Shown here piece after piece: positions 7,275-10,013 of a DNA stretch of 10,013 bases. Numbering within the stretch: position 1 is the first letter of the stretch; every line of letters begins with the position of its first letter. The notes below the pieces were generated by a model. The model was not told the origin of the DNA. It did not search any database and saw only the letters and a list, made by a program, of their open reading frames with translations. The translations under genes and the position numbers were made by a program. This DNA is from Nitrososphaerota archaeon (GTDB lineage Archaea; Thermoproteota; Nitrososphaeria; Nitrososphaerales; Nitrosopumilaceae). The stretch is from positions 1-10,013 of the forward strand of contig JAEFDA010000012.1 in NCBI GenBank assembly GCA_016126025.1, read 5' to 3'.

Positions 7275-7688
7275 CTAGCTGACCGGTATAACGAGGGACT
7301 TTGTGGAGTCCAGCGCGTTCTGGGTGTGGATGCCGTCCCATAAGAACACCTGGACGGTGTACGTGCTGGGGGCGACCGACGCCCACGATACGGCTATGTT
7401 CAGCATCTGGCCCGAGTCTGCCTCTCCACCGAACCACTCCAGCAGGACGGTGGCCCCGTCCCCGTCGGTAACCTTCACTATGTATACGAAGGGGAGGTTC
7501 TCGGGGCCGCTGTTGGATATCTCCGAGGCGATGTAGAACTTTTGGTTGACGTTTATGTGGCCGGTTATGGGAGAGCCGGTGGCGTCCACTACTGTCGGCT
7601 CCCCTATGCCGATGCCGTTCTCCGAGTGGGCGGCGGCCGGTAGCAGCGCCACCACAAGCAAGGCGGCGGACAGAGCGGGCACCCGCAT
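7275..7688 (-). CDS. Small secreted beta-sandwich protein
   Basis: This 137-residue protein has an N-terminal signal peptide (hydrophobic residues 4-19, probable cleavage after AHS or nearby). One immunoglobulin-like beta-sandwich domain follows. Its pattern, GHINVNQKFYIASEISN then PFVYIVKVTDGDG, VLLEWFGG, and the closing STYTVQVFLWDG, is the kind I associate with repeated domains of large thaumarchaeal surface proteins. Here it occurs once, with no C-terminal anchor or PEFG motif, so the protein may be released or held by partners. Function is unknown. A TATA box 26 bp upstream supports the ATG at 7688. The ferredoxin gene lies 47 bp upstream on the same strand, with an inverted repeat between them, so the two are probably separate transcripts. 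Confidence 0.82.
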   Translation of the reverse strand: MRVPALSAALLVVALLPAAAHSENGIGIGEPTVVDATGSPITGHINVNQKFYIASEISNSGPENLPFVYIVKVTDGDGATVLLEWFGGEADSGQMLNIAVSWASVAPSTYTVQVFLWDGIHTQNALDSTKSLVIPVS

Positions 7689-7709
7689 GGGGTATGTTGC
7701 GTATGGCGC

Positions 7710-7718
7710 TTAAATAAA
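7710..7718 (-). promoter_or_regulatory. TATA box of the small secreted protein gene
   Basis: On the minus strand this reads TTTATTTAA, centred 26 bp upstream of the ATG at 7688. No Shine-Dalgarno sequence is visible, so the message is probably leaderless. Confidence 0.7.
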
Positions 7719-7728
7719 CAATTGCAGG

Positions 7729-7748
7729 GAGCGTGTCAGGACACGCTC
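7729..7748. repeat. Perfect 9-bp inverted repeat over the ferredoxin stop codon
   Basis: Arms GAGCGTGTC (7729-7737) and GACACGCTC (7740-7748) are separated by two bases. The repeat contains the last codons and stop of the ferredoxin gene and ends 11 bp upstream of the next gene's TATA box. It could be a transcription-factor site for the 137-residue secreted protein gene, or a 3'-end hairpin of the ferredoxin message. No T-run follows directly. Confidence 0.5.
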
Positions 7749-7912
7749 AGGGCGCCCGACGGGCACAGGCCCACGACCCTGCGGATCTCGGCGGCGGAGG
7801 CGCCGTCCTGTATGATGACGAACTTGCCGTCCTGCACCTTGAAGACGGACGGGAGGTTCTCCACGCACTTGGCCGAGTGGATGCAGGTCTTCTCATCCCA
7901 AGAGATTTTCAT
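7736..7912 (-). CDS. Small Fer4_19-type iron-sulfur protein (divergent ferredoxin)
   Basis: This 58-residue protein begins MKISWDEKTCIHSAKCVENL and ends with CPSGALSVS. Cysteines lie at 10, 16 and 50, so the pattern is Cx5C, then a distant CPxGA. This is the signature of the divergent single-cluster ferredoxin family Fer4_19 (PF06902), which includes E. coli YjdI, where a similar ICQHSGNC and CPSGAL frame the domain. It would hold one 3Fe-4S or 4Fe-4S cluster and carry electrons in the cytoplasm; the partner is unknown. With three cysteines, a fourth ligand must come from elsewhere, or the cluster is 3Fe-4S. The ATG at 7912 has a T-rich TATA-like box 25 bp upstream. hemB ends 218 bp upstream on the same strand, and I see no gene between them. 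Confidence 0.85.
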   Translation of the reverse strand: MKISWDEKTCIHSAKCVENLPSVFKVQDGKFVIIQDGASAAEIRRVVGLCPSGALSVS

Positions 7913-7931
7913 GGCATGGAATACGACCGTG

Positions 7932-7941
7932 TAGTAAAAAA
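7932..7941 (-). promoter_or_regulatory. TATA-like box of the ferredoxin gene
   Basis: On the minus strand this reads TTTTTTACTA, centred about 25 bp upstream of the ATG at 7912. It is an imperfect TATA but the only AT-rich block at the right distance. Confidence 0.55.
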
Positions 7942-8056
7942 CGTTGCTGGGGCGGGTTCCGGGGTGGCGGTTTAATCATTCCAAGATTCGGAATCACCGT
8001 CCTGCCCGTGGGGCATGCGCCGGTATATGCGGCGGAGTCTCCCGCCACGGCGCCGC

Positions 8057-8091
8057 GCGTCCGGGCCGTTTGGAGTGGCGGTGCCGGACGC
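8057..8091 (-). other. Stem-loop downstream of hemB
   Basis: GCGTCCGG (8057-8064) pairs perfectly with CCGGACGC (8084-8091) around a 19-base loop that can pair again internally (GCC with GGC). It lies 40-74 bp past the hemB stop on the same strand, so it could structure or protect the hemB 3' end. It has no T-tract, so calling it a terminator is uncertain. Confidence 0.35.
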
Positions 8092-8130
8092 TGCCCTTCC
8101 GGCGCCGGCCCCTGTCCTGTGTGTCGCCCT

Positions 8131-9102
8131 TTAAGGCAGCATCTTGGCCGCTTCCTTGGCAGAGTATGTTATTATGATGTCGGCACCGGCGCGCTTTATA
8201 CAGCTGAGTATCTCCATGGTGGCTTTTGCGCCGTCTATATGTCCCTTGGAGTGGGCCGCACGCACCAGGGCATACTCGCCGGATACGTTGTACGCCGCCA
8301 CGGGGGTGGTAAACCGTCGGCGCGCCTCAGATACCAGATCCAGGTACATCATGGCAGGTTTTATCATTATGATGTCGACTCCCTCCTCTATGTCCGACTC
8401 GACCTCGGCCATGGCCTCTCGTGGGTTGGTGTAGGGAACTTGGTACTCAATACGATCTTCAAACTGCGGGGTGCAGTGGGCCGCTTCCCGGAAGGGCGAG
8501 TACAGCGCCGACATGTGCTTTGCCGATTGGGCCATTATGGCCACGTTCTGGTGCCCCTCCCGGTCCAGCGCGGCGCGGACGGCCGTTACCTGCCCGTCCA
8601 TCATGGAGGATGGTGACACCACGTCAACGCCGGCCCGGGCCAGACTGGCGGCCACCTTGCCCAAGAGCGGGATGCTCAGGTCGTTGTCTACGGTGCCGTC
8701 TTTGTATATGCCGCAGTGCCCAGTGGACGTATACTGGCACAGGCAGGCATCGGCCATTATCACCATGTCAGACCGGCAGCTGCGCGCCTTGGCCACCGCC
8801 TGCTGCGCTATGCCGTCTTTCGCGTATGCAGAGGTTCCCACCTCGTCCTTGTGTTCGGGTATGCCGGACAGCATGACGGCCCGTATCCCGAGATCGTGGG
8901 CCTCGCCGAGCTCATCCTCCAGCAGGTCTACGGATATGCGATAGATGCCTTCCATGGGGCCAACCGGCAGGCGCCCATCCAATCCCTCCTGCACGAGTAT
9001 TGGGTATACCAGGTCCTCTCTGGTGATCAGTGTCTCGTTCATAAGCCTGCGCATGCCCTCGGATTTGCGCAGGCGGCGCAGCCGGCGCGCCGGAAATCGC
9101 AT
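8131..9102 (-). CDS. hemB: Porphobilinogen synthase (delta-aminolevulinic acid dehydratase)
   Basis: The 323-residue enzyme condenses two 5-aminolevulinate molecules into porphobilinogen, the second common step to heme, siroheme and cobalamin, in the cytoplasm. The N-terminus RFPARRLRRLRKSEGMRRL is the family's usual opening. The three zinc cysteines are Cys120, Cys122 and Cys130 in ACLCQYTSTGHCG. The two Schiff-base lysines are Lys195 (SAKHMSALYSPFREA) and Lys248 (IMIKPAMMYLD). The zinc-type cysteine set is complete, so this is not the magnesium-only form. Two usually conserved positions differ: Thr replaces His in the common HGHCG, and the PSDMMDGR segment reads PSSMMDGQ. The frame extends upstream to 9210, but the ATG at 9102 gives the normal length, and a TATA box lies 26 bp before it. 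No other heme genes are adjacent. Confidence 0.96.
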   Translation of the reverse strand: MRFPARRLRRLRKSEGMRRLMNETLITREDLVYPILVQEGLDGRLPVGPMEGIYRISVDLLEDELGEAHDLGIRAVMLSGIPEHKDEVGTSAYAKDGIAQQAVAKARSCRSDMVIMADACLCQYTSTGHCGIYKDGTVDNDLSIPLLGKVAASLARAGVDVVSPSSMMDGQVTAVRAALDREGHQNVAIMAQSAKHMSALYSPFREAAHCTPQFEDRIEYQVPYTNPREAMAEVESDIEEGVDIIMIKPAMMYLDLVSEARRRFTTPVAAYNVSGEYALVRAAHSKGHIDGAKATMEILSCIKRAGADIIITYSAKEAAKMLP

Positions 9103-9122
9103 GATTCGCGGTACGGCGCAAA

Positions 9123-9132
9123 GGAATATGAA
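9123..9132 (-). promoter_or_regulatory. TATA box of hemB
   Basis: On the minus strand this reads TTCATATTCC, centred 26 bp upstream of the ATG at 9102. It supports this start over the upstream in-frame ATGs and indicates a leaderless message. Confidence 0.65.
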
Positions 9133-9558
9133 CGTTGTTTGCGGGCCGTACGGTGGTTTGAGCGGCATCTGCATATGTGCAGCCCGCCGAACCGAAAACC
9201 GGCGTCCCATGACGGCCTATCGTGGACGCCATGCGGCCGCATGACCGAGATTGCGCATCCGGAGGAGATCATTTGCAATATTTGCCTTGGAGTAGAATAT
9301 TTGTCTGAATTATCCAATTATGTCGGTCGTGAATAGTCCCCGGAGCGCCGCACGCGGCCGGCCTCCACTGGGGGCCGCCAAGCGGCTGTTCCCCACTTTC
9401 TGGCGAATAATGTGGTCTTCCTGCGCGTACGGCTGCCGCCCGCATTACAAAACACTCGTTCCATAACGCGGTATGGAATAGACCAAAACCGGAAGTCATG
9501 CCGCCACGCCAAAACAGTCAGACTATAATCAGGATCATAAATACTTCCTCATTGTGTA
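9133..9558. other. Gene-poor spacer between hemB and the mobile-element region
   Basis: No supportable gene lies in these roughly 430 bp. Reading frames here are short and give no recognisable protein. The stretch mixes GC-rich sequence with clearly AT-richer blocks (about 9265-9325 and 9500-9600), unlike the even GC-rich genes to its left. It contains one perfect inverted repeat (9459-9478). Near its right end are two similar AT-rich blocks, AGGATCATAAAT (9531-9542) and AGGATATAAAT (9559-9569), the second being the TATA box of the HTH gene. I saw no tRNA. Confidence 0.5.
9459..9478. repeat. Perfect 7-bp inverted repeat with 6-base spacer
   Basis: TTCCATA (9459-9465) and TATGGAA (9472-9478) flank ACGCGG. 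It lies about 110 bp upstream of the HTH gene in a spacer without genes. It may be a protein-binding site or a remnant of a mobile element; nothing in the sequence decides between these. Confidence 0.4.
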
Positions 9559-9559
9559 G

Positions 9560-9569
9560 GATATAAATG
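9560..9569 (+). promoter_or_regulatory. TATA box of the transposase-type HTH gene
   Basis: GATATAAATG is a near-ideal archaeal TATA box, centred about 22 bp upstream of the GTG at 9587. The fit suggests the HTH gene is transcribed from its own leaderless promoter. Confidence 0.6.
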
Positions 9570-9586
9570 ATCGAAATTTTAATGCA

Positions 9587-9820
9587 GTGCATAAACACAC
9601 AAACCAAAACCAAAAGATAAGGGCAGCCCTAAAGCAGGCCAAGGGTACGCACGAATGCGCTCGCGTCGTGGCTGTGAACATGGTGCGCATCAGGGGATTT
9701 GGTGTGCTGGTGGCAGCGGACGCGCTCGGCGTCGACCGAGGCACCGTTGGCTACTGGCTTGACGCGTATGACCGCTGCGGCCCGGACGGACTCGCCGATG
9801 ACGCGAGGCCGGAGACTTGA
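9587..9820 (+). CDS. Short HTH protein resembling the N-terminus of IS630-type transposases; probably truncated
   Basis: This 77-residue protein carries a helix-turn-helix at about residues 38-60: GVLVAADALGVDRGTVGYWL, followed by DAYDRCGPDGLADDARP. This matches the DNA-binding head of IS630-like transposases, where a GLxGLxDRPRxGRP linker leads to a DDE catalytic domain. Here TGA follows the linker and no DDE domain continues in any frame, so the gene is either a truncated transposase or an independent small DNA-binding protein. The start is GTG at 9587, with a strong TATA box about 22 bp upstream; the ATG at 9582 is in another frame. A small hairpin (GCCAC, three bases, GTGGC, 9831-9843) follows the stop. 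It lies 67 bp before the next transposase gene, which belongs to another family. Confidence 0.65.
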   Translation: MHKHTNQNQKIRAALKQAKGTHECARVVAVNMVRIRGFGVLVAADALGVDRGTVGYWLDAYDRCGPDGLADDARPET

Positions 9821-9887
9821 TGCATAATTAGCCACAAGGTGGCCCCGAGTGAGTGACCGCAAGATCTAAGAACCTCTCTCGGCATGG

Positions 9888-10013
9888 ATGGTCATGAGAA
9901 TCTTCAAGATCATGTCGAAGAATGCCCGCGCATTCAGGATGACCACCGGCGTGTCGCTCCAACAGTTCGATTTTTTGATGCGAGATGTCGAAAAGACCTA
10001 CCCGGAGATCGAG
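9888..10013 (+). CDS. DDE_Tnp_4/IS5-like transposase, 5' part only
   Basis: Forty-two codons are visible and the frame is open to the window edge. The residues AFRMTTGVSLQQFDFLMRDV followed by EKTYPEIE match the small N-terminal helical domain (HTH_Tnp_4) that precedes the DDE_Tnp_4 catalytic domain in IS5-like and related transposases (pattern FxxxTGLSxxxFxxLLxxVxPxxxE). The catalytic DDE residues would lie beyond the window. The first in-frame ATG is 9888, with further ATGs at 9894 and 9912; an in-frame TAA at 9867-9869 limits the start. Unlike its neighbours it has no TATA box at leaderless distance; the nearest AT-rich block (9823-9830) would give a leader of about 35-40 bases. Terminal inverted repeats could not be defined with only one end in view. 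Confidence 0.72.
   Translation, partial: MVMRIFKIMSKNARAFRMTTGVSLQQFDFLMRDVEKTYPEIE

Noticed and set aside
9103..9210. Upstream extension of hemB to an ATG at 9210
   Set aside because: The extra 36 residues have no counterpart in the family, and the TATA box at 9123-9132 falls within them. The ATG at 9102 gives normal HemB length.
9241..9336. 31-codon frame starting MTEIAHPEEIICNICLG
   Set aside because: It looks somewhat protein-like and has a CxxC, but it is short, lacks a convincing TATA box at the right distance and matches no family I know. It may be a remnant but cannot be supported as a gene.
9269..9499. 76-codon minus-strand frame in the spacer, with an AT-rich block near 9523-9531
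   Set aside because: The translation is low-complexity GC-type sequence with no recognisable domain, and the possible promoter alone is weak evidence.
9533..9572. GATCAT ... ATGATC as terminal inverted repeats of the HTH element
   Set aside because: Six-base arms in AT-rich DNA are expected by chance, and they flank only a promoter rather than a gene.

Overview
The window looks chromosomal and thaumarchaeal (Nitrososphaerota), and most like a high-GC, Cenarchaeum-type ammonia oxidiser. Four signs agree. There is a fused ADP-forming acyl-CoA synthetase of the type used by the 3-hydroxypropionate/4-hydroxybutyrate carbon fixation cycle. There is a secreted protein with a PEFG C-terminal sorting signal, and a second small secreted beta-sandwich protein of a style I associate with this phylum. 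Almost every gene has an archaeal TATA box centred about 22-29 bp upstream of its start codon, which points to leaderless transcripts. Coding sequence is GC-rich but uses ATA for isoleucine freely. The genus is an inference, not a database match.

Layout, left to right. Positions 159-2270 (minus) hold the ADP-forming acyl-CoA synthetase. It is divergent from a secreted substrate-binding protein of the branched-chain amino acid/amide type (2551-3708, plus). Next come a PEFG-CTERM secreted protein (3980-4771, plus) and a SNF2-family helicase (4975-6723, plus). The helicase converges on, and overlaps by 77 bp, a probable winged-helix protein (6647-7231, minus). Further minus-strand genes follow: a 137-residue secreted protein (7275-7688), a 58-residue Fer4_19-type ferredoxin (7736-7912), and porphobilinogen synthase HemB (8131-9102). 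Beyond hemB lies a gene-poor, partly AT-richer stretch of about 480 bp. It leads to mobile-element remains: a 77-residue HTH protein resembling the N-terminus of IS630-type transposases (9587-9820), and the first 42 codons of a DDE_Tnp_4/IS5-like transposase that runs off the window (9888 onward).

The genes do not form one pathway. Each appears to have its own promoter, as in a compact archaeal genome of mostly single-gene transcripts. Carbon metabolism (acyl-CoA synthetase) and tetrapyrrole synthesis (HemB) are core functions. Three genes serve the cell envelope (the binding protein, the PEFG protein and the 137-residue protein). The SNF2 helicase and the wHTH protein act on DNA. The right edge is an accessory, transposon-bearing boundary.

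I saw no rRNA, no tRNA, no CRISPR array and no convincing T-rich terminator. I did not find a clearly novel multi-gene system. The items most worth a second look are a two-copy bipartite intergenic repeat, a cluster of GGCGCC palindromes around the wHTH promoter, the antisense 3' overlap of the helicase and wHTH genes, and the free-standing transposase-type HTH gene with its own TATA box.
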